A DNA stretch of 64,000 nucleotides from Epiperipatus broadwayi (GCA_028023455.1 JAQFVV010006215.1:3889230-3953229), one strand, 5' to 3'. Positions 36,221 to 52,100 are shown, counted from the first letter of the stretch. A program made the numbers and translations. The notes: generated by a model from the sequence alone, not told the origin.

Positions 36221-39200
36221 TGTCCCCACAGACACATCTATGCTGGGTTTTAAACACTCTCTAGTACATGTGTATATGTATCCACACAATTATATATGTA
36301 TCCACACAGTTATATATATATATGTAATCACACAGTTTTATATGCATTCACACAGTTATATAGTTATTGTCACACATACATGCATATATAAATGATTGTA
36401 ATATTAATGTTTGTATAGATATATTGCAGCATTTATATTTTGTTTAATAAATAATATTTTGTATAAAATCTATTTTATTTAGAAAGTGTACAGTTAAATA
36501 TTTGCTAAATAATCTGTAGCAAGTTTTATTTAGAAGAATTGTGAATACATGTGAAATTCACAAACTTGTGTTAAGACAATTTAGAATAATTCTCAAGTTG
36601 ATTGAATAGAAAATTTAGAAATAAACTTTCAGTTGATGGTGTTATACAAATGGTTCATGAGCTATAACCATTTTGTTCGCAAACTCATTACAATTGTAAT
36701 GAATTTCTTTTTCCAGATTGAAGCCAATAAAGGTTTGGGCAATAAAGTAAAACAAGATCAGAGTCAAAGAAAACAACTGCTATAGAATTTAGAGAAAGTT
36801 TGAATTCTGAGTTAAAATAGATAGCCAGCTGGTTTTTAATCTGAGAAATATAAATATTGTAGATTTCTTAGGTTAAAGGATTCTTTTTAGCTTGCTTTTC
36901 CTGTAAATTGTTTTGAAGTTCACTCCAAGATGATAGAGTAGAATAAAATATTTGCTGGCTCTTTTGAGCTGAGATGGTACTCTCAGTTCCTCCAGCATAC
37001 CTATAAATAAATTTTGATGGAGATATGAAGAAAGTGAAAACCTACCTGAAAAGAAGTGCCACTGATGCCTTATTCCAGCCACTATCATTATTAATGTACA
37101 CCTCAAGTCGACCAAGAAGACAATGACGGTAATAATTTTAAAGACTGCAGCCTATGAACTTAATCTATAAAATTTAAGCTAGCTTAAACACTTTAAAAAG
37201 AATGTTCTATCTAATTTTTCAAAACTTTTTAATTTTATCCTATTGTAAAAGAAACTCTGTAAATTTGTGTAACTTTATATATATTGTAAAAATCATTTCT
37301 GGACGAGTGCTCTTTTAAAATCTATAACTTACTTTAAAGTAACAAAAAAAAAAGAAACAAGTTTTACTTTAATTTTCTAAACTGCTGAAATCTTTTATAA
37401 ATCAAAAAGATTTCATCTTTTTTAATCATTAAATGTCTGAAATATATTATCTTAAATTTCTACAAGCTACGGTCTTGTCTAACTTTAATATTTTTAATAT
37501 TTTGTTTAAATTCATTTTGTTTATGTTTAATATGTGATAATATGCTCATCTTTCAAGACAGTGAAACGAATTAATTAATTTATAAAGGAGATAATTGTAA
37601 TCTCCACTTTAAACATTTTAAAAGCGCTATTTATTTATTGAATCACTGTTTTGGAATTATAATATTGATAATAAACAACTGCTAACCACTCGTTGTTATC
37701 ATGGTTATATATATATTGTAATACAACAATTTTGCCAGGTTTGCTTAGCCGGTTTTATGTATTATGACTGTTAATATTTATTAGTTAGAAGGAGATATAC
37801 TGGCTAGAGATGATAAAGTATATTTGTTAATGTTTGTATTAAGTCCAATCAAATATACTTTACCTCCTTAATTATGAATATTTATATGCAGATTCAGGAT
37901 CTTAACTAGACTATTTATTAAATAGTTTAAGTCCCTTTTAGTAGCATAATTATAATGCTATTTTAAGGACTGGGTTGAGTTAGTATGACAGATAGAAGCT
38001 ATCTGTTTTAGGCACAATTAATTATATGCATATTTATTGCTTTATATATTGTGTGCATTGCGGGTGTGTCTTTATATAATACACTTATATGTGTTACATT
38101 TTTCTGTATCTTACATGGGTTCACGGTAACAAGCCACTCCTTTATTTAGTTTGGGTTATGGCTATCTTTATTAGAACTGGAGCATGCTGATCCAGAGTTT
38201 TTCTAAAGCCAATCCGAGTTCCTGATCTTATATGTTCATATATCAATAGCAGCAAACCGTCGGTCTCAGAACAAACTGAGCATTTGATGCTGAAGTTCTT
38301 GAATAATCACTCACTCACACTGCAAGCTTATTTTTTAATATTTTATGTAGATATGTGAAACTAAGGATAAACAGTTCTTTTTCTCATATTAATTAATCAT
38401 CCAGCTTTAGACTGAAGCTTGAATCTGAGTTATCAGGTTGAATCTGCATGATATTGAGCTTAGTTTGTTGCTCACTTAATTAGTATATATAACAGCCATT
38501 TAAATCTGTCTGTACTCATCATTTCTACTAAGCTATCAGCTTATAACTTAAGCAAACCAAAATCGTAGGATGAGTATGTTAAATAATTAGGCATCACTTA
38601 TGCACTCATGCACACATGTATTGTAATATATTAAAATGGGACAGATGTACTAATAACAGTCCCATCCATTCTAAAATGCCTGCCTGTATTGGGTACCTTA
38701 TTGAATATTGTACAATCCTTGCCATTGTGACATTTAGTTTTATATTTTGTTATTGTTTTAATAAATCTTTTAAAATATAAACTGTTGCATATCTTTCTTG
38801 CTCAGGTTCTAGTTCAAACCAATCCACAGTATCTTAACCAATCCATAGTATTTTGTCCAAATCCACAGAATATTATTCAATTTCACAGTCTATTACTCCA
38901 ATTTCTTTATGATTTTATATGCTATATGTGTATTCTCTGTAGTTAAGATTAATAGAATGTTAAGTGCTATATATCACTATCTAGTTAGGTTAGTAGTGAC
39001 ATTAAGTCTCATGTTTCTCCCTGCCCTATGCCGGCCTATGGTTAAATGAAGACTGAGTGTAGCCTCAGAGATGTCACTCATATGGCATTAAATTTGGAGT
39101 ACTAGCAAATGAGTTGAAGTTTGGTCGGATTAGAGGTCATGAGTGTACAACTCCAGTCAGCTTTGGTGTATTTTGCTTGGGCTCTGGATTTTGTTGCATG

Positions 39201-39223
39201 AGTGTACAAATCTGACCGTTACA
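36221..39223 (-). mobile_element. 3-kb LTR-like insertion splitting the 5' LTR of element 2
   Basis: Comparison with the 3' LTR shows extra DNA between ATAATTGTCAT(T) and ATATATTAAACAAG. The insert starts TGTCCCCACA and ends CCGTTACA, so it has TG...CA ends. On the minus strand it begins TGTAACGGTCAGA and matches the start of the 20904-23584 insertion for about 250 bases, though with many differences. The target duplication is not clear in the TA-rich site. No gag or pol motif was seen; the 80-codon minus frame at 36873 is unrecognised. A run of ATCCACAG.AT phrases (38820-38880) and of CACACAGTTATAT phrases (36290-36360) are local repeats inside it. Confidence 0.65.
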
Positions 39224-39381
39224 ATATATATTAAACAAGATTGATTATCTTCATATAACTCTGTAAATAAATTCTTGTTATTTAAATTTATTTGCCGAGC
39301 TGCTTCATTAATTAGTAATTATTTGTGTTATTTATATATATTTGCAATCCAGCAAGAAATAGAGTGCTGCTGGACACAGCA
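39224..39381 (+). repeat. 5' LTR of retrotransposon 2, right part
   Basis: It matches the end of the 3' LTR (43684-43840): TTAAACAAGATTGATTATC, TCTTGTTATTTAAATTTA, TTCATTAATTAGTAATTATT, and CTGGACACAGCA at the very end. This is the U5 side of the LTR, followed by the primer-binding site. Confidence 0.82.
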
Positions 39382-39559
39382 ATTGGCACAATCACAGTCT
39401 TGATTACGAACTTCAATGGTCTAATCCTCAGCAAATTGTGAAATTGTCAGTAATAACAATTAGCACATTGACAGCCGAATACATTGACATTTATCTAATT
39501 GATTTCATGCCAAATTACTAAAAAAGAAAGATTTTTTTGCTAAATTGATTAAGTCATCA

Positions 39560-40910
39560 TAATGCAGCTGGCAATATCTGAATTTGATGTCAGAGAGGCA
39601 AGTGACTGGCCCCTGTCTAACTAATAGAGAACTTTTAATTATTAACAGAGTAAAGGACAATAAATGTAGAACAGTGACCTTATTGTGTTTTGCTGGAAAA
39701 GGGGTCATCCAAATTGCAAATAGGCTTTATGAATCCCAAATCCCAGAAAAATTAACATTTGAACTGATCAAAGATCATTAGATGACTATTTTAATCCACA
39801 TGAGTCTAGACACATCACCAGACTCCACTTCAGAAATTGCCAACAAGGCAAGAATGAGCGAACACAAGATTATATGATACTGCCTTGAGTGAACTTGCAA
39901 AAAACTGCATCTATGACTCATAACTGGAGGAAGCTCTCCTTGAGCAATTTGTATGTGGTATGAGCAGTGACAGTCTAAGACAGCAGTTATTGGCAGACAA
40001 AGATATCAATTATAAAGAAGCTATCAAATGTGGTATAGCTCATGAATTTGTGTTACAGCAAGCTAAAGAATTTGCCACCATTAAAGTAGTGGACGACAAT
40101 TCTTATGAAATCCACAAAGTTCACAAACTCAAAAGAAGGGTGCCTGATCAAAGTGGAATAACTTATATTAAGAAAAGTTGAATTAAATGCTTTTGCTGCA
40201 GAAAATTATGTCACACAGCATGGGAGTGTTTTTATAAGGGCCAACACTGTAAACACTGTAATAAAGTTGGCCATTTGGAAAAAATGTGCTCAAGTAAGAA
40301 ATTTGACAATGACACAAGTAATAACAGCCAAGAGCATTTTGCTAGAAAACCTAAGCAGAAGGAATTTTTGGTGATTAATAATGTGTCTTTCAACCAATCA
40401 CAAAATTTGAAATGATTGTTAAAATTTACAGAAAACCCCTATCGATGGAAATTGACAGCGGTGGTGGAGTGTCTTTACTGTCCATTAAAGATTGGAAAAC
40501 CATCATTGCAGATATGACACAGCCACCTAGACTTATGTTTACCAAATTTAAAGCTCAAGACATCAATGGTAAGACCATAAAGATTAAAGGAGCAATTCAG
40601 GCTCCAATTACAATGACAAAAAATTAAAATTGCCATTATATATAAAATTCAAGCCCCAATAAATCCCCTCATTGGCCACACATAATTGGTTCAATCACTT
40701 GAAAATTAAATTATCGATGGGCAAAAATAATGACATCGTAATGTTTATTGAAAAACAAAAACTGTCAGTTGCATACGAAAACATCTCCAGCCATAGTTGA
40801 GTCCTTGAAAAAAGTCGAGAAATCAACCCCATAGAAAAAAGTAGGTTGTAGATTGCAGACCATGCTTGCAGAAAGTAGGTCATCTAAAGGGTATGAAATA
40901 CCTGTCCCTA
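39560..40910 (+). pseudogene. Broken gag-protease of LTR retrotransposon 2
   Basis: Gag pieces occur in several frames: LDDYFNPHESRHITRLHFRN (about 39780), then QFVCGMSSDSLRQQLL (from about 39945). These match the capsid region of Ty3/Gypsy gag proteins. A shift leads to two adjacent zinc knuckles at 40190-40311, CFCCRKLCHTAWEC and CKHCNKVGHLEKMC, both perfect C-x2-C-x4-H-x4-C. The protease frame (40412-40627) has MEIDSGGGVSLLS, where retropepsins have D-T/S-G. After 40627 the frame breaks repeatedly, and the sequence fades before any reverse transcriptase motif. At least four frameshifts or stops make it inactive. Confidence 0.78.
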
Positions 40911-42540
40911 ACTACAAATTTATATTGTAACTATGTGATATGCCACATGCTTTTATTAAACACTTTAACCTTGCATTATATGATAATTAGCCATTTAAAA
41001 AAATAAAAGATAAAATAAATCTAATAACTAGAAATGTAAAACTATATTATTTAATCTGTAGATAAAATGGTATCACCTAATAGGCAATATTTCATATATT
41101 TAGATTTATAATTTCTTTTTCAGTTAATTATCATTTTGATTCAATAGTATTTAGTTATTCATTCTTTAAGTTTATTATTAAAATAAGCTTGTCTTAAATA
41201 AAATTAGTTTCATACTCTTATGTGTGTGTGCATGCATGGATTTACTTATTGACTTCTAAATCTTTAATTTTATGCATTAAAATATTTAATTCATTTATTA
41301 GACTTTAAAAATAAATTATGTAACAAAACTTGGTAAATAAAATAATTAAATTTATTATTTTAAACTTCTGGTACGAATAAATGAAATGAAACAAAAATGT
41401 TATTGGATTTAAAATATGAGAATCATTAACTTATTATATTTATTTTCTGTTTATTATTTTTTTTAAAAACTTTATTCATGTTAATTAATTGATTCGTTAT
41501 TAACCTTGAAATTGGAATGCAGAACACTGACACATGATATTTTTTTTATATAGAAAAAACTAAGACAAAAGAGCAGGAACTGATTTTTTTTTCTTTATCA
41601 TGGATGCTGTTCTAAAAAAAGTTGAATACAGTATAATTTGTTTAATTTTCATTTATTTAAAACAAGTGTAACTTATATTTTTTCTTGAAAGTCTTAATAT
41701 AGAATGGACTGCTGAAAGCCAAATTAGGGCATCTCAAGTTTTATGCTTTCTTTAAACTAAAACTTTCTGAATTTCATAATATTATGTGCCAAGATAGTAC
41801 CTCTTATTTATTACTTAACTTCCAAAAATTTTAGCAAGTGAAAATGTTACTCTTAACTAAGGAAATCATATGGAATATTATAAATAATCATTTTATGATA
41901 ATAAATCGTATTCTTCGTGGTGGCAAATTTAAAACCAAGTTAAAAAAAACAAAACAAAACTATTAAGAACTGTTCAAAACTAAAGTAAGCTGACTAAATG
42001 CTTCAGTATTAATTATTAACTTTTAAAACAAAGAAATGCCCAAATGATTTTTTTTTTAAAAAAATAAAAAATTCTGCAAATAGAATACTGCCTCCTGAAT
42101 TTTAAATTATATTATCAAAATAAAATATCTTCTTTTTTTATGGCGGAAATGTTCATTGATTGCTGCATTTTGCAGAAAGAATGGAAAATTTTAAAAAAAG
42201 ATTCTTGTTAAGAAATTAAATTGAATAAGCCAGAGTAAAATGAAAGAGTTAGTAAATAATAATAATGGACATTTATTGAAACCGCGGATATTTATTAGAA
42301 GTCTCCATTTACTAATAATTGTACACAACTAAGTGTCATATTTTAAAACTAGCTAGTTCATGTTAAATTGTGTCTTTGTATAATGGATTCATACTTTTTC
42401 ATGTTTAAAGTAAAATATTTTATTCATGTACTTGTCTTCTATCATAGTGAAAGTTAATAGTTACTTTGTTCTTTTAAAAAATATATATTTATTGGTTTGA
42501 AATTTATGAATACGTCAATATTATGCATATAGCTAATGAT
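40911..42540. other. AT-rich filler where pol should be in element 2
   Basis: About 1.6 kb with no reverse transcriptase, RNase H or integrase motif and no terminal repeats or target duplication that I can see. It may be a degraded insertion or diverged sequence left after pol was deleted. Confidence 0.4.
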
Positions 42541-42945
42541 GTGGGACCTCGTACCATAAACAATTTGCCTACTGCTAATGAAGCATTACTAATGAACTGA
42601 ATTTAGTATCTAAAGAATGCATATGGGTTAGAAACAAAATTGACAGATTTTGGAATAAGGCTGAAATAGTATGCCACTTAACCAAGCAAGTGGTGTCCGT
42701 CTGAATGTTGGATGGAAGAATGCTACACAAACACACTAGCCAGTTGTGGAAAGATGAATGTAGTCAACAAACATTACAGCTGTTTCAGAAAAAAGACAAC
42801 AGCAAGTGGATGTTTGGGAAAAGCCATAACAGCAATGTGGTCCCAAATGGAATTACTTCAAACATGGAAAGAAAAATTCCCCCCTACTATACTTACTATG
42901 TTTTAAGTTCAGAGAAGTGGAAAAAAATTAAAACATGAATCTATG
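42541..42945 (+). pseudogene. Possible remnant of the pol C-terminus of element 2
   Basis: Short frames just before the polypurine tract read, for example, VGPRTINNLPTANEALL and later VQRSGKKLKHESMNLGEV. The RSG-x-basic phrase close to the 3' LTR is common at the very end of Ty3/Gypsy integrases. Two overlapping frames of 77 and 64 codons cover the same DNA, and neither has a domain. The match is weak. Confidence 0.3.
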
Positions 42946-42960
42946 AACTTGGGGGAGGTA

Positions 42961-43840
42961 TGCTAAATGTGTGTTTATATTTAGGTATACACAAAATACA
43001 TATTATTATTAAATAATATTATAATTGTAAAAATAAACGGATTGTTAAATTTGTGTCTATATTTATATATACACAAAATAAGTATTATAAATGATATTAT
43101 AATGGTAAACTAAATGTATGTGCATGGATGCCAATGACATTCACAATATTTTATAAAAGCATCAGTCTAATTAAATAGTTTAATTAATGGAAAAACTATA
43201 AACTAACTTATCAAGAAAGTTAGATGAATTCGAGTAAAGAATTAAGACAAAGTAAACAAAGCCATTACAACCCTTAATGTTTAGTTCCTAATCAGATTTA
43301 ATGATAATAGAAACATTGCTTAAAATAGACAATTCTAAGATAATTGCATTATCTGATCAGGGATCGAATATGGTAACTCAAGAGATGACCACCATGTGGA
43401 CAGTGAATGGTCAATCAAGGGAATCTACACTAACAATAACAAGACAGTGAAACTAATCTTGAATAGAACTGAGACAGTACACTTGCTAAATGAAGCTTTT
43501 GATTTCTTCGGGTGCTCCACTCAGCACCCTCCTTCATTTAGCCTTGCAGAGAGGTTTATCTCTGGACATTCAAAGGTAAACCTAGGAACTGTATAACAGG
43601 TCATATTGATCTTATTATTATTTTGTACACCTTCGTGCCCTTATTGTTATTTATATAGCATGTGTATATAATTGTCATATATTTATATATATTAAACAAG
43701 ATTGATTATCTCCATATAACACTGTAAATAAATTCTTGTTATTTAAATTTACTTGCTGAGCTGCCTCATTAATTAGTAATTATTTATGTTATTTATATAT
43801 TTGGAATCCAGTAGGCAATAGAGTGCCACTGGACATAGCA
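42961..43840 (+). repeat. 3' LTR of retrotransposon 2
   Basis: An intact 880-bp LTR starting TGCTAAATGTGTG and ending GGACATAGCA, followed by GTATA. It serves as the uninterrupted reference that reveals the 3-kb insertion in the 5' LTR. The 66-codon frame at 43396 lies in the LTR and is not a gene. Confidence 0.85.
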
Positions 43841-43983
43841 GTATAGAATGTAACTTGTTCAGGAAGTGAATTTTCGCAAGGCAATCCTTTAAAAATCTTT
43901 ATTCTTACTAGCCTGGAAATAGAACTATTGTTAAAGTTGGTTGATATATCATCATTTTAAGAATATCAACAAATAATAATAGA

Positions 43984-45876
43984 AGTAATAGTATGAAAAC
44001 TGAATCCTACTGTCTGATGGCACTGTTTTTCACAAAATGCACATCAATATACTGTTTTAGTGGCCTTAACTTACAGCTGGCAGTACAAGAAGTGTTTTTT
44101 GAGCAGTAACAGGCTGCCTGAGGGTGATGTATTCTACAATTACATAACAAAATACTATGCCCATTGCATTGCAACAGTATTTATTAAGTGAGCACTCTTG
44201 GACTCTTGCTGTGGTCTGATGTGATGATGGACATATTTGAAAGAGATGAAACTATGCAAAAATTTATTGTGGGAAATTTTTTAAAAAGTGTAGTGGAATT
44301 AATATTCCATATTAAGAATTGTCATGTCACCACACACGCTTCCCTATACTTTTGAACTGCACACAACTTGAAAAGGTTTTTTTTCAGCAGAGTTTTTTTT
44401 GATTTCATGTGCAAATGCCCGTTTACATGCAAATCCATGTGAGAACTGTAAAATCTCATCTGCAAGTTGTCCGAATTGGTCGAAGCTGAGTGAATTGTTG
44501 GCCAGCTACACAAGTGGATGCACAATATTGTGTTTTACCAAAAAGAAAAATTCCCGCAAGCGTACCTGTGTAGGTTTGCATAAGGGAAGTTGTTGGTTCG
44601 ACCCTGTTATTTTATTTGCGTGAAACTTTTGGCTGCTGTTTTTTATGCCCATGAAAATAAAGGTTTTTTTTTACTTGTTTTACTTCACAACTTGTCCAAA
44701 GTTTCATTTCTTTTTGATTCAATAAATTATTTTATGGGAAACTTGTTGTTGTTTTTGTTGTTCACATGATTCTAAAGTAGGTAGGTAATATTTGATAAGT
44801 TTCATTAACAGTTAAAGTAGGTAATATTTTATTATACCAAAAAAAAAAAAAGAAGTGTTTAAGAGTTTATCCAAAAGGCCCGACCAAATAAAATAAAATA
44901 ATAATAAAGAACTGTGCAGTAACATAATAAAATGTTCAAAAAGAAAATTCAAAAAGAAGTTGATAACTAAAAATCAAAACAAGCCTTCTCCACCACCCCA
45001 CTTTCTCTGGCTTAAAAAAAATGTTCTTTAAAAACGAACTATTTATGTCTTTTTTTTAAAATTAAAGGCCCAAAAAATTAAGGAAGAACTTTTCACTATC
45101 ATATAAAGCTTTCTGTAGGGTAAAGATTTGAAAAAAAAAAAGCCTCGTAATAAATTTTAAAAAAAAGATGACAATTCAAAATCAAAACAACCCCTCTCCC
45201 CTCCACCCTCTAAAAAAACCAAGTGTTGGTTTATTCAAAAGTACCGAATTGTTGAAGTCTTTCAGCAAATCAAAATATCAACCAAAAAAAAAAGAAAAGT
45301 TAAAGGCAAACAACCAACCCCCCTCCACCATCTAAAAACAACAAAGTGTTTGTTACCATATTTTTGTATAAACAAACTGACAGAGCATTAATCGATAATT
45401 TAAAAGCAAACCAACACTCCTACACCATCTAAAAGCAAAGTGTTTGTTTCTTAAAAAAAGACTGTGAAAAAAAAATTGATTTACCATAAGTAATATTATG
45501 TAAAGAAACCTGGTCAGTTAGCCTTTAATTTACAAAAAACCCAACATCCCTAGAACATCTAAAAACAAAGAATTTGTTTATTGAAAACAAAAAAAAAAAA
45601 AAAACCCAGGTGGACTATTTTGGTGGTTTACCCTGCCGACGAAAAAAAATTTAAAACTGGTTGAAAAAAAAAAAAACGTTTACCGTAATATTATGTGATT
45701 AAAAAAAGTTTGGTTTACCGTCATCAACGAAAAAATAATAAAAACCAATTGAAAAAAAAAATCTTTTACTGTAATATTATGTAAACAAACAGACGGTCCA
45801 TGAATTGGTATATTAATGTGAATTGGGTGAACAAGAGCACCATCAGACGGTAGGGTTCAGTATTCATACTATTACC
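43984..45876. mobile_element. DNA-transposon-like element, copy 2, ATAATARA target duplication
   Basis: Same element as 17864-19715, in the same orientation. The ends are AGTAATAGTATGAAAACTGA at the left and the complement of GGTAATAGTATGAATACTGA at the right. ATAATAGA (43976-43983) and ATAATAAA (45877-45884) form an 8-bp duplication with one difference. Near the left end this copy keeps about 60 bp (CACTGTTTTTCACAAAATGC..., 44022-44080) missing from copy 1, so copy 1 has an internal deletion. The corresponding right-end sequence (CAATTCACATTAATATACCA) makes the true inverted repeat longer than 70 bp. Frames in the two copies do not stay open in parallel, so no conserved protein is supported. 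Confidence 0.8.
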
Positions 45877-45884
45877 ATAATAAA

Positions 45885-46147
45885 GTTGCAAAAAATAACA
45901 ATAACAACAAAATAAACAAAGCAGTTGTTAAGTTTAAATTATCAAATTACTATAGTAAATAAGAAATAATATAGTTTTTTAAAAAGTGGTAAATTTTTAA
46001 TACAGATAAAATATCATCGATCCAAAATCCCTGGTATCCAAGCTTTTCAGATTTCAAGATTAAATCTTTCACTATCTCATTATAATATTGAAGTCTGCTT
46101 AAAATGTAAATAATAATTAATTTTACTATCATCACCATCATACATTA
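45885..46147. other. Short AT-rich spacer
   Basis: No recognisable feature lies between the DNA element and the LINE fragment. Confidence 0.5.
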
Positions 46148-46700
46148 TTTTCAAACTTTTACTGATCTAATACAGGATAAAGGTCTCTCAGAATTCAGTT
46201 ATTTTGATCTATAATCTCTCTTCTTCACCTCAGCCCCAGCATATTACCTTAATACATCCATCCATCTCACACATGGTCTTATTGTATGGCTTTTTACAAT
46301 ATTTTGGAATTCAATTTAAGATTTCAACTGCCATCTATTATTATCTCTTCTAACAATATTTCCAGCCCAACTTTTTTTCAGTCTCTTAATTCTTTCAGTG
46401 ATGACAGTAGCACCAATTTCTTTTCTCACACATGCATTTTATTTTCAATCTCTTCTTGTTATTCCTAACATACATTTCCCCATATTTTGTTGAATGATCT
46501 GAAGACTTTGTAGTGCTCTTCTGTTAAGTGTCCAAGTCTCAGACCCATAATTAAGAAATAATAAAACATTTATTTTAAAAAATTTTCTTTTCAAACCAAT
46601 AGGCATATTTTCTTTTAATATTATTATTTCTATCAAAAGTATTTAAACCAAGTCTAATTCTATGATTAATTTCATCCATGGTGTTTTTCTCTGTAGTAAT
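46148..46700 (-). pseudogene. LINE reverse transcriptase C-terminal fragment
   Basis: Read on the minus strand: EINHRIRLGLNTFDRN, then NYGSETWTLNRRALQSLQ, then MGKCMLGITRRD, then EIGATVITERIKRLKKSWAG and RPCVRWMD. This is the characteristic ending of a large class of non-LTR ORF2 proteins (YGSETWTL...LQ..Q..M...MLGI..RD...RI..LK..WAGH..R..D.RW). The order is intact, but stops and a shift between 46440 and 46560 break it. The catalytic YADD region and the 5' part are not present. Confidence 0.78.
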
Positions 46701-46999
46701 AAATCTGACCATCTTTGGCCACTAACAACTGCCTTAGCTGGCAACTTTACAGCCTTCTGGGAATAAGGACTATTATTTAATTCTACCTGTTATTTTTGTG
46801 AATATTTATTTAAAAAAAGTTTATTCACACATAATTCAAAACAACTCAAATGATATTTAGTTAAGAACTATTAGGCAACTGAAGAGAAAGACTATGGTGC
46901 TTTTTGGTCTTCAACTTAGAAGTAAAAACCAACAAATTTACCACACTGACTGATATTGGTGAGCACACATCCATGTTCATATAATATATGAATAATCAC

Positions 47000-47002
<3 letters not shown>

Positions 47003-47078
<76 letters not shown>

Positions 47079-47121
47079 CAACAACAACAACAATAACAAC
47101 AACAATAATAATAATAATAAT
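47003..47121. repeat. (AAT)n(AAC)n microsatellite, left of the LINE
   Basis: (AAT) repeats to about 47074, then (AAC) repeats, then mixed AAT/AAC to 47121. Open frames of poly-Tyr/Cys over it on the minus strand are repeat translation only. Confidence 0.9.
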
Positions 47122-49968
<2,847 letters not shown>

Positions 49969-50202
49969 AATCAATGTCTGTATTCCAATTATAATAAAAT
50001 ATATATAATTATTCAATACAATAGTTAATACAGTAAGAAATATTTAAAAAAAACAAATATATACCACAATTTAATAGAAATACTTTCAACTATCTATGTA
50101 GTCATTATCAACTGAATTTACATTGGGTTGTGATCATAAAATGCAAGCTATAAGCAAGTTACAAAATTTATAACTTGTTTTGTTTATCATATATATATAT
50201 AT

Positions 50203-50237
<35 letters not shown>

Positions 50238-50240
<3 letters not shown>

Positions 50241-52100
50241 ACCAATATCATATTGGTACATATAATTTTGTCTAAAAATTATTAAAATAAAATACAGTTC
50301 GTTAAAAGGCAATATTATGTAAAAGTTTAAAGAGTTTGTTTCCGAAATGTAAAATTAAAAATCAAAGAGTTTTTTTCTATTATTAGTAGTTGAAATAAAA
50401 GTTATAATTAGTTAATTAAAAAGAGGGAGGGGGTTTGCTTTAGAAACATCAAATTAAAAAAAGTTTAAAGAATTTTTTGCTAAAAATAATTAATTCATAG
50501 TTTTATGGGGAAAATTAAAAGAAGTTGCTTTTCAAATGAGTAAAAAATATCTCTTTTGAGTTAAAGAAAGAAAAAGTAATCTTAAAACTAATATTGAGTT
50601 TATTAGAAAAATATACATCTGCGTAAATGACTAAGTAATGTGAGCTTGTTAGTAAAATATATATGTGCAATTGTAAACATAGCATAAATATGTACGTGTT
50701 AAAATAAAATAAATGAAAGTTAAAAAAATTAAAAAACACTCAGTGATGGCTACTAATTAAAAATGTAAAAAACAAAACGTGCAATGGTTGCTAATTAAAA
50801 GATCTCTAAAAATACATAATTAAAAGTTTATCAAAGGAATGCATCTAAAACAAGGAAGGAATTTTGAAAACAGATATAACTGGAGGACATCAAAATGATA
50901 ACATGTCTTATGTATAAATAGTCCAGTTTTTCATCAGACAAACAATTGAGATTGAGTTCAGTTGAGATTACAGATGAGAAAGAGTTCAGTTCAGTGAAAT
51001 CACATCAGATTAAATCAGTCAATCGATCAGTTGACAATGCAGTGTTAGAAACCTCAGAAACATATGACTTTCTCTAGCCTGAGTCCAGTGAAACAACAAA
51101 ACAGCCCAGAAAAGGATAATGATTGCCTAACAACTTGAAGAATCACCAGGAATATTTAGCTCTCTCCAAGAATAGTGCCACTGAATAATAAACATCCTCA
51201 AGAAAACATCAAATCCAGCCAGCTGGAAATATTCCCACTTGAAGCAGCAACCATGAAGAAAATAAAATCCTATTAAAATAAAGTTCACAGCAAACAGCAA
51301 GAAGTCCATGTTTTAAAATCCAAGGTAATAAAATTTTTCTTATTCTCATTTCTAAAGTAGCCATCACATTCGTTTGAAGCCTCCCAGAGTCAAGTAATAA
51401 TGAACTCTATAAGCATGCATAAGCAAACTATTGATATGTGTGTTTTGATATGTTGTGTGTGTTCATGTGTTAGGATATATTGATTTCATTGTATTTTAAA
51501 TGTCAAATATTGTTTAATTCTTTGTTATATTATATTGCTATTATATATGTGTAAGCCTGAAGTTATGATAAGCCCTTGCTCATTTAAATAAGATTTATAA
51601 AAGTATTTAAAATTAGTATAATAAATGTTAATTAAAATAAATTGTCTTTTAAACTTAAAGCTTAATTTTGTCAGTCAATTCTTTTACCACTAATTGAAAT
51701 ACTTTGTTATTGAATTAAAAATAGACTGAGCTACTTAAGGGATATTTAGAGTGCTGTATTAGGGACCTACTGTCAAAATACATTAGTTCTAGAAACTTCC
51801 TGGTGCCTGGGGTTTACTCCGAAACAAATGAAGTGCTTGGATAGTAGGGGTTTGAATCTAGCAGTCGATGTGGGCCACGACCTGGAAATGTGATCATGTT
51901 ATGCGTTGCATAGTTCGGTCTGATCATGGGTATTGTTGACAGCTCTGCTATCAATAATATTCTCTACTCTGCTCAGACAGACCAGTTAGTTCATAAAATA
52001 TTTATAATATAAGATTATAAATTTATTTTAAATAAAGTTTAAACCCTGCTAAACCTCGCAAATAGAGTATGTTGGTTCATGTTGGATCGAACCTGGTACA
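50238..52100 (+). mobile_element. Solo LTR related to retrotransposon 1, inserted in (TA)n
   Basis: It starts TGTACCAATATCATATTGGT and ends AACCTGGTACA. Blocks shared with the 7027/12067 LTRs occur in order: AAAATTATTAA near the start, GGGAGGGGG, AGTTCAGT, TGGTGGAA-like and (T)TGTCAGTCAATTCTT, AGACTGAGCTA, GGGTTTACTCCGAAACAAAT (51811), GGATAGTAGGGGTTTGAATC (51838) and TATCAATAA. No second LTR or gag lies nearby, and both flanks are (TA)n, so the duplication is masked (ATAT on both sides). The small minus frames at 50515 and 51127 are LTR sequence. Confidence 0.8.

Larger units (their letters stand above)
35491..43840 (+). mobile_element. LTR retrotransposon 2 (Ty3/Gypsy-like), GTATA target duplication, nested insertion in 5' LTR
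   Basis: GTATA at 35486-35490 and 43841-43845 flanks the element. The 3' LTR is 42961-43840. The 5' LTR is 35491-36220 plus 39224-39381, split by a 3-kb insertion. A primer-binding site candidate, TGGCACAATCACAG, starts 2 nt after the 5' LTR (39384). The polypurine tract GGGGGAGGTA directly precedes the 3' LTR. The interior carries gag, two zinc knuckles and an aspartic protease. Reverse transcriptase, RNase H and integrase are gone, replaced by unrelated-looking AT-rich DNA (40920-42540). The LTRs have clearly diverged from each other, so it is older than element 1. Confidence 0.88.

Noticed and set aside
36213-36395. 60-codon frame rich in Tyr, His and Ile
   Set aside because: Translation of short CACACAGTTATAT repeats inside the 3-kb insertion.
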